18,878 bases of DNA, taken from the NCBI GenBank assembly GCA_900541505.1, contig UQKK01000056.1:1-18878 (forward strand). The letters run 5' to 3'. This stretch comes from an uncultured Ruminococcus sp. Its GTDB lineage: Bacteria; Bacillota; Clostridia; Lachnospirales; Lachnospiraceae. Under the pieces are notes generated by a model. That model saw only the letters and a program-made list of their open reading frames with translations. It made no database searches and was not told the DNA's origin. The position numbers and the translations under genes are program-made. Positions 1 through 8,174 of this stretch are shown piece by piece. Position 1 is the stretch's first letter; every line of letters begins with the position of its first letter.

Positions 1-194
1 AGGTGGACATTCCCGGAAGGATTTTGCGCATTGTCGGAATCAACGGGGAGGAAAAATCGCCGGAAGAGGTGGAAGCAGTGCTCGCGGAGCGCAGAAAAGC
101 GTGGAAGCCAAGGGAGAACCGCTATAAACACGGCGTGCTGAAACTCTTTGCTGACAAAGCAGTCTCCCCCATGAAGGGTGGTTACATGGAGTAA
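1..194 (+). CDS. IlvD/Edd-family dehydratase, C-terminal fragment (5' end outside window)
   Basis: Only the last 64 codons are present; the frame is open from base 3 to the TAA at 192-194. The visible tail ends in the family-typical pattern: a Glu-rich helix (SPEEVEAVLAERRKAW), then KPRE, then a short segment ending in SPMKGGYME. This matches the C terminus of dihydroxy-acid dehydratase and related sugar-acid dehydratases (IlvD/Edd family, Fe-S enzymes that turn 2,3-dihydroxy acids into 2-keto acids). The fragment cannot separate branched-chain amino acid synthesis (ilvD) from a sugar-acid dehydratase such as a xylonate or arabinonate dehydratase. It converges on the yesN-like gene, with 13 bases between the two stop codons. 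Confidence 0.75.
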   Translation, partial: VDIPGRILRIVGINGEEKSPEEVEAVLAERRKAWKPRENRYKHGVLKLFADKAVSPMKGGYME

Positions 195-207
195 CCGCTC
201 CGCAAAG

Positions 208-1770
208 TCAGACCTCATCGGAGGGAACCTTGCGGAAGGAACCGGCGTTTTTCCCGGTATATTTCCGGAAGGTTTTGGAAAAGTAGGCGTAGCTGTTGAA
301 GCCCACTTCCGCGGCAATTTCGTTGATGGGCTTGCTGGTGTAGGTGAGCATGGTGGTTGCCTTTTGTATCCGCAGTTCAATGAGATAGTCGGTGAAGCTT
401 TTCCCCACTTCCTTTTTGAATTTGGCGGAGATATAGTTGGGCGTCCGGTCAAATTTTTCCGCCACAGACTCCACGGTGAGCGGCTCGCGGAAATGGTCAT
501 TCAAATAGACGCAGATATTCTGGATGATGCCGGAATAAGATTCTGCCGATATCAGAGGGCTGGTCTTGAGGGACTGGAGCACAAAGGTGCGAAACGCATG
601 TAAAATCGTATCAAAATGCGTATGCGGCGTAAGCACGTTTTGCTCAAACTCAGGGCTGCCCTCTAATTTTGTGTGCCGGATGAGGTGAAAATACAGGCGC
701 TTAAAAAAGGCTGTCACCTCTTCGGGCTGGTACCACTGTGTGGAACATTCTTTCTGTATTTCCGAAAAGATGCCGTTTATCTTTTCCTCATCAATGGATT
801 GAAGCGCGGAAACGGTCTGCTCGATGTAATCCTTCTGTCGGGCTTCCGGGAAGGAGGGCATGGAAAAAGCGGCATCCTCCTGATATAGAAGGATACTTCC
901 GGCGCCTTTGTAGAATGTCATATCGATTGCCCGCCATGCCTGCGCATAGGCGGTATGTACCTCGGAAATACCTACGGTATTGGAGATTCCGGCGGTGACG
1001 GCAAGTTTTCTGTCAGAGAGCTTTTGATTGAGGCTCCTTAAGACATTGCGAAGTTCGGTAAAAAGGGCGTGGTTTACCAGGGTAGAGTAGTCGCCCTGTT
1101 CCAGGAGAAGATAGCAGTTATCTCTTGCCGGAACAGGCATGAGACATCTTACGCTGTTCAGGCAGTCTTTGAACAGGTCAGCGGCAGAAACATCAATATC
1201 AGGCTCTCCGCCTGAAGAATCCGTACTTTCTATTCTCAGGACAGCGGCAAAGAGAAGATTATTTTCTACACAGAGTCCGTATTTGGATTCCAGAAGCTTT
1301 TTGACCCGGTCCGGATGGTTAATTTTTTCGCCTAAAGAGAGGGCGTTTAAGAAAATCTTCTCATATACCCTGTAATAGTCCTGGCTCTCCTGCCTTTCGT
1401 TTAAAAGAATCCGCATATTTTTCATGACTAAATCAATGAGCTTCTGGGGCTTGACCGGTTTCAGGATATAATCATCCGCGCCCAGACGGATTGCTTTCTG
1501 GGCGTATTCAAATTCCGAGTAGGCGCTCAGGAGGAGATAGCGGCAGGGTTTGTCCAGCGTGCGGACTTTTTCCAGCAGTTCGATGCCGTCCATGTTCGGC
1601 ATGCAGATATCAGCGATGATGATATCGGGTGCAAATTCTTTCAGACTTTCGTATGCCTCCAGCCCGTCCGCGCATGCCGCCACTTCGTCAATGCCGCACT
1701 TGAGCCAGTCAATACCCTTGGCAATTCCTTCCCGGACCTGGCGGTTGTCGTCAACAATCATCAGTTTCAT
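208..1770 (-). CDS. YesN-type response regulator (receiver plus AraC HTH)
   Basis: A 520-residue regulator. Residues 1-120 form a CheY-like receiver with the acidic pair D7-D8, phospho-acceptor D54 (in IIADICMPNMDG) and conserved K104 (YILKPVKP). About 290 residues of linker follow. The C-terminal 100 residues (about 415-515) are an AraC/XylS double helix-turn-helix, seen in VESVAEKFDRTPNYISAKFK and INEIAAEVGFNSYAYFSKTF. The length is normal for YesN. The start overlaps the last 20 bases of the sensor kinase gene, so the two are translationally coupled. In Clostridia such pairs usually control carbohydrate uptake or degradation genes. No ABC sugar transporter is visible here, so the target is unknown; the neighbouring kinase/permease/dehydrogenase operon is one candidate. 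Confidence 0.93.
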   Translation of the reverse strand: MKLMIVDDNRQVREGIAKGIDWLKCGIDEVAACADGLEAYESLKEFAPDIIIADICMPNMDGIELLEKVRTLDKPCRYLLLSAYSEFEYAQKAIRLGADDYILKPVKPQKLIDLVMKNMRILLNERQESQDYYRVYEKIFLNALSLGEKINHPDRVKKLLESKYGLCVENNLLFAAVLRIESTDSSGGEPDIDVSAADLFKDCLNSVRCLMPVPARDNCYLLLEQGDYSTLVNHALFTELRNVLRSLNQKLSDRKLAVTAGISNTVGISEVHTAYAQAWRAIDMTFYKGAGSILLYQEDAAFSMPSFPEARQKDYIEQTVSALQSIDEEKINGIFSEIQKECSTQWYQPEEVTAFFKRLYFHLIRHTKLEGSPEFEQNVLTPHTHFDTILHAFRTFVLQSLKTSPLISAESYSGIIQNICVYLNDHFREPLTVESVAEKFDRTPNYISAKFKKEVGKSFTDYLIELRIQKATTMLTYTSKPINEIAAEVGFNSYAYFSKTFRKYTGKNAGSFRKVPSDEV

Positions 1771-3520
1771 TGGTATCCTCCTCCGGTCGTACCGTAATCT
1801 TTACTATGCTGCCCCAGCCTTTTCGGCTGTAAATGTGAAGTCCGTATCCCTCTCCGCAGGTGAGACGAATCCGTTCATTGATGTTGCGCAGGGCAAACGC
1901 TTTTTGGCCGCTGCCGTCTTGGATAAGCCTCATCAGTTCCTGCGCATCGCATCCTGAACCGTTGTCCGCCACATAAATCATCAAATCCTGACCTTTCGAC
2001 CTCATGCGGATTTTTACTTTCCCGTTATGCTGCACATTTTTCAGACCGTGGTTTACGGAATTTTCAATCAGAGGCTGCAGCAAAAGCTTGGGAATCCGCA
2101 GAGAGTAAAACTCTTGCGGCACATCCAGCACAAATTCTATGCGGTCGCCCATCTGACATTCCAGCAGAAAAATGTAATTTTTGATAAACTCCACCTCCTG
2201 ACTGACGGAAATAATATTCTTGTCAAACTGGAGGATGTGCCGGTAAATATCGGCAAGGGATTCCAACTGCTCGCTGACCTCATAGTCCTTGTTCTGGAAG
2301 GCGAGCCAGTGGATGGAATCCAGCGCGTTGTACAGAAAATGCGGGTTCATTTTCGTGAGGAGCATCTCCCGCTCCGCATCTTTTGTTTTGATGGTCTGCA
2401 GATACACCTGGTTTATTAAATCATTGATGTGAGCTACCATGTCCTCAAATCCACGTTCCACATTACCAATCTCGTCGTGAGCGGTCTCATAGGATTCCTT
2501 TTCCAACACACCGCCTTTGACGATGCTGATACGGTTGGAGAGCCGCTGCAGGGGGTTCAGGATGGTCTTATTCTGTATGATACCATAGACGACGCCGAAC
2601 AGGATACAGAAGAAGAGCACGCCCAGAATAAAGAGAAGCTGTGTGGTGTAGATATCCAGCTTGTCCATGGTCTGGACGAGATACCAGCCTCCGGTCTCAC
2701 AGCGGGCATAGAGGACCATCTGTCTGCTTGTGGGGGACACAGAGAAATAACCGGAGTTGTAGAGCATGTCTTGTTTCTCCATCAGCTCCCAGCATTTGCT
2801 GCTGTCTTTGGAGTCTGTCTGCTTTTCAAAAAGAACGTCTCCGTTCTGGTCATAGACCAGCACATTCTCGATGATGTTTTCCCCGGCTGCACCTGCTGGG
2901 GCAATCGCTTCCAGAATCTCGTCCACATCCAGATAAATACGCACAATCCCCTCTTTTTTGTAGGTCATATCCTGCAGGATAGTGGTGTAGTAGGTCAGCT
3001 CATCCAGCAGATAGCTGTTGATGCCCCGCTGAAAAAATACTGAGGATGTAGGCTCCCAGCTTGAGAGGGGTGACTCTGGTTCTTCCTCCGGGAGCAGATA
3101 TTCGGAGAGGTATTGGTCGCCCCTCTGAAAAAGGAGTTCTCCGTCCTGGATGACAGCAATACAGTTGCAGTAGTCAATTTGCTCTGCCGCGGCGCTCATA
3201 CGCTCTGAGGCGGTTCGGTAATCCATGACCGAGGCGTCCCCTTCCGCGATTGCCTGTATGGAGCTTTCGCCTGCCAGCGACTTTGCCTCCTGCTCCACCA
3301 TGGTGTGGAGATTCTCCAGTTCTTTCGCGGATTTGGTAAGCTGACTAATCTGCGCCTCGTATTGATTCTGGGCGCTCAACTTGGTGACGCGCACAGCAGT
3401 GAAGAGCCCCAGCAGAGCCATGGGGATAATCATGCAGCCAATCAGGGCAATCAGCATCTTTTGCCGGATAGAAAGGCGGTTAAGTATATTTTTCATAAAA
3501 GATATTGATTTACGGAACAT
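1751..3520 (-). CDS. YesM-type sensor histidine kinase
   Basis: I place the start at the ATG of MFRKSISF (589 residues) because GAGGTG lies six bases upstream. The frame stays open to 3652, but those codons cross the promoter and terminator. Layout: TM1 at about 21-43; an extracellular sensor region at about 44-292 (Cache-like by position, no family motif recognised); TM2 at about 294-314; a HAMP-like linker at about 315-370. The His_kinase domain carries phospho-acceptor H394 in MNPHFLYNALDSIHW. The ATPase part has the N box PLIENSVNHG (483-492) and G1 box DNGSG (519-523). It should phosphorylate the YesN-type partner encoded immediately downstream (20-base overlap). The ligand cannot be read from sequence. 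Confidence 0.93.
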   Translation of the reverse strand: MFRKSISFMKNILNRLSIRQKMLIALIGCMIIPMALLGLFTAVRVTKLSAQNQYEAQISQLTKSAKELENLHTMVEQEAKSLAGESSIQAIAEGDASVMDYRTASERMSAAAEQIDYCNCIAVIQDGELLFQRGDQYLSEYLLPEEEPESPLSSWEPTSSVFFQRGINSYLLDELTYYTTILQDMTYKKEGIVRIYLDVDEILEAIAPAGAAGENIIENVLVYDQNGDVLFEKQTDSKDSSKCWELMEKQDMLYNSGYFSVSPTSRQMVLYARCETGGWYLVQTMDKLDIYTTQLLFILGVLFFCILFGVVYGIIQNKTILNPLQRLSNRISIVKGGVLEKESYETAHDEIGNVERGFEDMVAHINDLINQVYLQTIKTKDAEREMLLTKMNPHFLYNALDSIHWLAFQNKDYEVSEQLESLADIYRHILQFDKNIISVSQEVEFIKNYIFLLECQMGDRIEFVLDVPQEFYSLRIPKLLLQPLIENSVNHGLKNVQHNGKVKIRMRSKGQDLMIYVADNGSGCDAQELMRLIQDGSGQKAFALRNINERIRLTCGEGYGLHIYSRKGWGSIVKITVRPEEDTNETDDC

Positions 3521-3550
3521 ATCAAACACCTCATAAAGCAGGGAGTGAAG

Positions 3551-3572
3551 CGGAATATCTGCGGATATTCCG
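3551..3572. promoter_or_regulatory. Perfect inverted repeat in the sensor-kinase leader
   Basis: CGGAATATC, four bases, then GATATTCCG: a perfect 9-bp inverted repeat. It lies about 3-25 bases downstream of the predicted start site of the yesM/yesN-like operon and about 19 bases before the Shine-Dalgarno. It could be an operator (road-block) or an mRNA stem near the 5' end. The protein that would bind it is unknown. Confidence 0.55.
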
Positions 3573-3581
3573 GATATAGAT

Positions 3582-3610
3582 ATTTTACCATAAACGGGGT
3601 GGGGTATCAA
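3582..3610 (-). promoter_or_regulatory. Sigma-A promoter of the yesM/yesN-like operon
   Basis: Read on the minus strand: -35 TTGATA (3605-3610), a 17-base spacer, and -10 TAAAAT (3582-3587). This gives a start site near 3575 and a leader of about 55 bases. The -35 box overlaps the T-rich tail of the upstream kinase operon's terminator, which fits a compact operon boundary. Confidence 0.65.
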
Positions 3611-3621
3611 AAGAAAGAAAA

Positions 3622-3678
3622 GGGAACTGCCATTGAGAGGAGAAAAATTCACTTCAAATGGCAGTTCCCGATTTTTTT
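3622..3678 (-). terminator. Bidirectional-looking Rho-independent terminator after the FGGY kinase
   Basis: GGGAACTGCCATT (3622-3634) pairs perfectly with AATGGCAGTTCCC (3657-3669). On the minus strand it is followed by TTTTCTTTCTTTT, which ends the dehydrogenase-permease-kinase operon just after its stop at 3680. A T run also lies on the plus side (3671-3677), so it could work both ways. Confidence 0.85.
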
Positions 3679-3679
3679 A

Positions 3680-5281
3680 TCAGGAATCCAGATATGCGAC
3701 TGCGCTGTATTCTACAGGCAGTCCCTTCTTATACCGTTCCATAAATTTCTCATATCCTTTTACAGAATCCGGTGTTGGTTGTATGACTGTGGTCGTGAAG
3801 TCCTTAAATACGATGTTATTCAGATAGTCATCCAGTGTCATGCCTTCCCGCGCTCTATCGAGATAAGCGGCAAGAAGGGCAATGCCCCATGCGCCGCCCT
3901 CACTGGCGGTCCGGCATACGGCAATGGGTACGCCCATAGCGGCAGCAAGAATTTTCTGCGCGGCTTCTTTTGTTTTAAAAATGCCTCCGTGTCCAATCAG
4001 ACAATCGATTTTAACCTGTTCTTGTTTCATGAGGGTATCCATTCCCAGCTTCATCGCGCCGAAGGCGGTATACAAATGGACTCTCATAAAATTCGGTAAA
4101 TGGAAACGGGCATTTTCGGGATGAAGGAAAAGGGGACAGCCCTTTGTCAGACCCACTCCGTGTTCGCCCGAATAAAAGCAGTATGCGAGCAGACCGCCGC
4201 AGTCTTCGCTGCCGTCCAGTGCCTTTTGAAAAAGTACTTCGTATAATTTGTCTTCTGTGTAAGGAACCTGAAAGGCTTCCAGACATTCGCCGAACAGGTG
4301 AACCCAGGCGTTGATATCAGAAGTACAGTTGTTTGAATGTGCCATGGCGACTGGTTTGCCGTCGGGAGTTGTTACGATGTCAAGATTTTCATAAACGCGG
4401 GTCAGCGGCTTTTCCAGAACCACCATCGCGAATGCCGAAGTCCCGGCGGAAATGTTTCCTGTTTTTATTCCTACACTGTTGGTCGCTGTCATTCCGGTCC
4501 CGGCGTCTCCCTCAGGAGGACACATTTTACAGCCAGCCTGCAATCTCCCGGAAGGGTCGATGAGGCGTGCTCCGTGTTCAGTGAGGCTGCCTGCTTCTGT
4601 GCCGGCAGTAAGAACGCCCGGCAGGATGCGGTCAGTCTGCCACGGAAAATGATAATCGGAAATCAGTTCGTCAAATTTCTTTAGCATCTCTGTATCATAG
4701 TCGTTTTGGTCCGTATCAATAGGAAACATGCCGGAGGCATCCCCGATTCCCACGACTCTTTGTCCTGTCAGTTTCCAGTGTACATATGCGGATAAGGTGC
4801 AGATATAATCAATCTTATCCACATGCTCCTCATGGTTCAAAATCGCCTGATACAAATGCGCAATGCTCCAACGCTGGGGAATATTGAACCGAAAAAGCGA
4901 GGAGAGCTGTTTTGCGGCTTCAGTGGTGATATTATTTCTCCAGGTACGGAACGGGGTCAGCAGCAGTCCGTTTTTGTCGAAAGCCATGTAACCGTGCATC
5001 ATCGCGCTGATACCTATGGAAGATAAGCGGGTCAGCTCTGCGCCGTAGGATTGGGATACATTGGAAACAAGGTTTTTGTAGCAATGCTGAAGTCCGTTCC
5101 AGATTTCCTCCTCTCCGTATGTCCAGATTCCGGATTCCAGATGATTTTCCCAATCGAAGATACCGGTTTCCAATATATTGCCGTCCGGATTGACGAGAAC
5201 CGCTTTTATGCGTGTAGAGCCAAATTCAATGCCAAGCACAGCCTGACCGCTCTCGATAAACTGTTTTATATCTGTTTTCAA
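3680..5281 (-). CDS. FGGY-family carbohydrate (ketose/polyol) kinase
   Basis: A 533-residue sugar kinase of the xylulokinase/ribulokinase/erythritol kinase superfamily, expected to phosphorylate a ketose or polyol with ATP in the cytoplasm. N-terminal phosphate-binding motif GIEFGSTRIKAVL (17-29). The putative catalytic base is D259 in EGDAGTGM, and the C-terminal ATP-site motifs are IGHGGIFKTK (429-438) and ASEGGAWGIALLAAYL (459-474). Glu19 sits where most relatives have Asp in the first motif. The start is TTG, preceded by AGAGG seven bases away. The permease stop is only two bases upstream, so translation is coupled. It is the last gene of a three-gene operon. The substrate cannot be assigned; the dehydrogenase suggests a C4-C5 ketose such as erythrulose, xylulose or ribulose. 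Confidence 0.88.
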   Translation of the reverse strand: MKTDIKQFIESGQAVLGIEFGSTRIKAVLVNPDGNILETGIFDWENHLESGIWTYGEEEIWNGLQHCYKNLVSNVSQSYGAELTRLSSIGISAMMHGYMAFDKNGLLLTPFRTWRNNITTEAAKQLSSLFRFNIPQRWSIAHLYQAILNHEEHVDKIDYICTLSAYVHWKLTGQRVVGIGDASGMFPIDTDQNDYDTEMLKKFDELISDYHFPWQTDRILPGVLTAGTEAGSLTEHGARLIDPSGRLQAGCKMCPPEGDAGTGMTATNSVGIKTGNISAGTSAFAMVVLEKPLTRVYENLDIVTTPDGKPVAMAHSNNCTSDINAWVHLFGECLEAFQVPYTEDKLYEVLFQKALDGSEDCGGLLAYCFYSGEHGVGLTKGCPLFLHPENARFHLPNFMRVHLYTAFGAMKLGMDTLMKQEQVKIDCLIGHGGIFKTKEAAQKILAAAMGVPIAVCRTASEGGAWGIALLAAYLDRAREGMTLDDYLNNIVFKDFTTTVIQPTPDSVKGYEKFMERYKKGLPVEYSAVAYLDS

Positions 5282-5283
5282 AT

Positions 5284-6966
5284 TTATACCTCTTTTTCTT
5301 TATGGTTTCTCATTAAAATTGCCATCATAAGCGCAAAGATAAAATAAATAATCGTGCATATAAACTCGGCGGTTTTCATCGTTTCTGCCGAAATTGTGCC
5401 TGCCCAAAAGATACATCCGGTGATTACCATGCCTGCTAAGGCTGCATAGCTTATCCAACTGCAGAATTTCGCGGCGGGTGTTTTCTCTGCTTTTTCTGTA
5501 TCAGATTCCTGCTTATTGACATATTCCAGCAGAGCTTTTTCGTACAGCATCTCCTCTTTTTCTTCTTCCGGATACTGTTCTTTTGCTCCAAGCAGTCCGG
5601 CGAGAATGGTATAACTTACCATGGCAATTAAAAAGGTAGGAATGAACCAGAAATTCTGATGAATCGGGTTGGTAAACAGCATGATTACAAAGAACAGAAG
5701 GCTCAGTCCCCATGAAATCAATGCAGCCCAGTTTATCTCATTTTTGCGGTACAAATTCCAGTAGCGGGTGTATCCAATCTTTGGAAAAATAAAGTGTTCT
5801 GTGATACAGATGGCTCCCATGCCGGCTACGAGCAGACCCAGATAAGTCAGGACATCAGCGGCGCTCTGTACACACGGGAAACAGGATACAGCGGTAATGA
5901 CCGTACCGACAATATAAGTCATTTTCTTATATGTAAATTTAGGAAAAACAGAGTTAAAGGAGAGCGTAACCCTATATATGGTGGGATTGGCAGTTGTCCA
6001 TCCGGCGATGATGACTCCCAGCAGACCCGCATATCCTAATACCGTAAAACTTACTTCACCGGAATCTAACAGCGCGAGGTTGGAATTTAGCAAAATCGCG
6101 GCTGTCGCGCCCATAACACCGGCGCTAATCCATGCAAAATAGTGTCCCACAAACATGCCGATTACGGAAATATAACCGTATTTGGGTGATTTGGCATAGC
6201 GCAGTACAGACATGTCATTGAGTCCGAGATGAAGCGCAACGTTGCAGGTCCAGGCGAATCCGACTACATGGATGATTCCCAGTTTCTGACCGCCGGCTGC
6301 CGCTCGCTCTGCCCACACCTGAGTGTCAAGGAGACGGAAGAAATCCATTGGGGAATGAATAGCGCCATAATCTACAGCCTGCGCAAGCTGGGGGAGTACA
6401 CACAGAAATCCAAGGCTGAACAGAATAATCATCCATGGAACACAGGCGGCGGCAAAGCGGGAAACACCCTCAAAACCATTTGCGGCAATAAATATAATGA
6501 CAGCGCCGAGAATGAGGACGACTAAAATAAATTTGATGCTTGTCGGATACCATTCGTGCTGGATGGGGATATCAAATACCCTTCGCACAGCGGTTGCGGA
6601 GATACTGATACCTGTTGCTCCCAGAGCTGCGAATCCCAGTCCGAATACCAGATTATACAGCTTTTGCACTTTTTTCCCCACAACTCTGTGTAAATAAGAA
6701 TAAAGGCTTAATCTTGTGTCTGTGGCAAGCGGCGCGCATAAAAGGGCAAAGCACAAAGTTGCCAGAAGATTTCCGATTGCCAATCCAATCAGGATGTCTG
6801 AGGCGGAGCAGCCGTACTGTACCAGGGTCGCTCCTATTACAAATTCTGTTGCGGCAATGTGTTCTCCTCCGTATAATCCAAAAAATTTGCCGGCGCCGGA
6901 AAGGTCCCGGTCGGCTACCGGCCAGTCGCATTTGGGGGTGTTTTGTACTTTTTCTAATAAATTCAT
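5284..6966 (-). CDS. NCS1-like (purine-cytosine permease family) 12-TM transporter
   Basis: A 560-residue, highly hydrophobic protein with about 12 predicted membrane helices. The N-terminal region (DRDLSGAGKFFGLYGGEHIA, then GLAIGNLLATLCFALLCAPLA) resembles the nucleobase:cation symporter-1 / cytosine permease group. A charged cytoplasmic loop (QYPEEEKEEMLYEKALLEYV, about 465-500) precedes the last two helices. AGGAGG lies six bases before the ATG. Known NCS1 members carry nucleobases, hydantoins, allantoin or pyridoxine by H+ or Na+ symport. Here the gene sits between a polyol-type dehydrogenase and a carbohydrate kinase, so I infer that it imports the compound those enzymes use, which would be an atypical NCS1 substrate. 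Family call fairly sure; substrate unknown. Confidence 0.8.
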   Translation of the reverse strand: MNLLEKVQNTPKCDWPVADRDLSGAGKFFGLYGGEHIAATEFVIGATLVQYGCSASDILIGLAIGNLLATLCFALLCAPLATDTRLSLYSYLHRVVGKKVQKLYNLVFGLGFAALGATGISISATAVRRVFDIPIQHEWYPTSIKFILVVLILGAVIIFIAANGFEGVSRFAAACVPWMIILFSLGFLCVLPQLAQAVDYGAIHSPMDFFRLLDTQVWAERAAAGGQKLGIIHVVGFAWTCNVALHLGLNDMSVLRYAKSPKYGYISVIGMFVGHYFAWISAGVMGATAAILLNSNLALLDSGEVSFTVLGYAGLLGVIIAGWTTANPTIYRVTLSFNSVFPKFTYKKMTYIVGTVITAVSCFPCVQSAADVLTYLGLLVAGMGAICITEHFIFPKIGYTRYWNLYRKNEINWAALISWGLSLLFFVIMLFTNPIHQNFWFIPTFLIAMVSYTILAGLLGAKEQYPEEEKEEMLYEKALLEYVNKQESDTEKAEKTPAAKFCSWISYAALAGMVITGCIFWAGTISAETMKTAEFICTIIYFIFALMMAILMRNHKEKEV

Positions 6967-6993
6967 CGAAGTCCTCCTGTTTTTTATTGAAAG

Positions 6994-7015
6994 GGCAGTC
7001 CGAGATAAAACTGCC
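6994..7015. other. Small intergenic hairpin between dehydrogenase and permease genes
   Basis: GGCAGT, ten bases, ACTGCC. It lies in the 98-base gap between the dehydrogenase stop and the permease start. On the minus strand the downstream sequence is CTTTCAATAAAAAAC, not a clear U tract. It may be a stability or partial-termination element tuning expression of the distal genes; no promoter was seen in this gap. Confidence 0.35.
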
Positions 7016-7064
7016 AGGTCCTCTTGATGTTCTTAGTCTGATATTATGAATCGATAGATTACCC

Positions 7065-8141
7065 TTAAAATTTAATCGCTACTTTGAAATCTCCGTATTT
7101 TCCGGTGGCATATTCAAAGGCGCGTTCCCATTCCTCAATAGAGAACATTTTCGAGACAATCCCATCGGTCTTCAGATTGCCGTTCTGGATATTTTCAATC
7201 ACAAAAGGATAGCAATAGGGACTTAAATGGGAACCAAGTACATCCAGTTCCTTGCGGTCGCCGATGATGGACCAGTCAATGGTCGCGGGTTCCCCAAACA
7301 CGCTGAATTCTACGAATCTACCCAGTTTGCGGACCATATTTAAACCCTGCTGTACACTGGAAGGATGTCCGGTGGCTTCGATATAAATATCACATCCGTA
7401 CCCGTCTGTAAGTTCCAGGACTTTTTCTACAACATCTTCCTTGCCCGGATTCATCACGATATCGGCACCAAATTCTTTCGCCTTCTTCAATCTGTTGTCT
7501 GCCATATCAAGGGCAATCAGTTTTGCCGGATTCTGCATTCTGGCATAGGTAATCATACCAAGCCCCAGCGTGCCGGCACCGGAAATGACTACGATGTCTT
7601 CATTGCGAATCTGCGCCCGGTCAACCGCATGTTTGGAACAGCCATAAGGTTCTATCAGTAATGCGTCTTCAAGCGGAAGATTTTCAGGCACATCCGAGAT
7701 GACAGCGGTTTTGGGATATCGCACATACTCCGCCATACCTCCGTTGTTTCCCTGTTGGAAGCCAAAAGTAGCGTGTGGCTGGCACATCCAATAACGTCCG
7801 CTTTTACAGAATTTACATTCGCCGCATGGCACAATCTGGTCCGCGGTAATCCTCTGACCAAGTTTAAAGCCTTTTACATTTTCACCGATTTCTACGATAT
7901 GACCGAGAAATTCGTGACCCGGAATAAACGGTGGCTCTACCCAGGAGGGCTGTACTTCATCGCCCCAGAACATAGAGGCACCATGATAACATTTTAAATC
8001 TCCGGCACAAACCCCACAGCCTTCTGTTTTGATAATGATATCATCAGGACCGCATTTGGGAGCCGGGTAATTTAATTCCAATTTATAATTCCCTTTTCCG
8101 TATGCAACAAGCGCTTTCATAGTTTCCGGTACATTACTCAT
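7065..8141 (-). CDS. Zinc-dependent medium-chain polyol dehydrogenase (erythritol/threitol dehydrogenase-like)
   Basis: A 358-residue NAD(P)-dependent dehydrogenase of the medium-chain zinc family, predicted to oxidise a polyol to a ketose. Catalytic zinc residues: C45 (in CGVCAGDLKC), H76-E77 (PGHEF) and probably E164. Structural zinc cysteines: C106, C109, C112, C120 (CGECKFCKSGRYWMC). The Rossmann loop GAGTLGLG is at 188-195. The stretch CAGDLKCYHGA..FWGD, as I recall, resembles the erythritol/L-threitol dehydrogenases described in mycobacteria more than sorbitol or threonine dehydrogenases; this is recognition from memory, not a search. GGAGAGG lies six bases before the ATG. It is the first gene of the operon, under a promoter with an overlapping palindromic operator. 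Confidence 0.88.
   Translation of the reverse strand: MSNVPETMKALVAYGKGNYKLELNYPAPKCGPDDIIIKTEGCGVCAGDLKCYHGASMFWGDEVQPSWVEPPFIPGHEFLGHIVEIGENVKGFKLGQRITADQIVPCGECKFCKSGRYWMCQPHATFGFQQGNNGGMAEYVRYPKTAVISDVPENLPLEDALLIEPYGCSKHAVDRAQIRNEDIVVISGAGTLGLGMITYARMQNPAKLIALDMADNRLKKAKEFGADIVMNPGKEDVVEKVLELTDGYGCDIYIEATGHPSSVQQGLNMVRKLGRFVEFSVFGEPATIDWSIIGDRKELDVLGSHLSPYCYPFVIENIQNGNLKTDGIVSKMFSIEEWERAFEYATGKYGDFKVAIKF
8106..8120 (-). promoter_or_regulatory. Possible CcpA cre site inside the dehydrogenase gene
   Basis: On the minus strand, ATGAAAGCGCTTGTT matches the cre consensus WTGNAANCGNWNNCW at all but one fixed position. It lies about 77 bases after the predicted start site, where CcpA can block elongation. 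The site also simply spells codons for M-K-A-L-V, common at the start of this enzyme family, so it may be chance. Confidence 0.35.
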
Positions 8142-8174
8142 ATAAATCCTCTCCTTCGTGTGCTTTGTGTTATT

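Noticed and set aside
195..240. Terminator between the dehydratase and the yesN-like gene
   Set aside because: TCCGCAA/TTGCGGA can pair across a 24-base loop but there is no T run on either side, and half of it lies inside the yesN-like coding region.
178..603. Open frame on the plus strand opposite the yesN-like gene
   Set aside because: It runs antisense to the AraC domain and has no family motif; the minus-strand frame has full domain support. Similar long frames opposite the sensor kinase and permease were rejected for the same reason.
3521..3652. N-terminal extension of the sensor kinase
   Set aside because: The frame is open but crosses the promoter and part of the upstream terminator, and GAGGTG supports the start at 3520.
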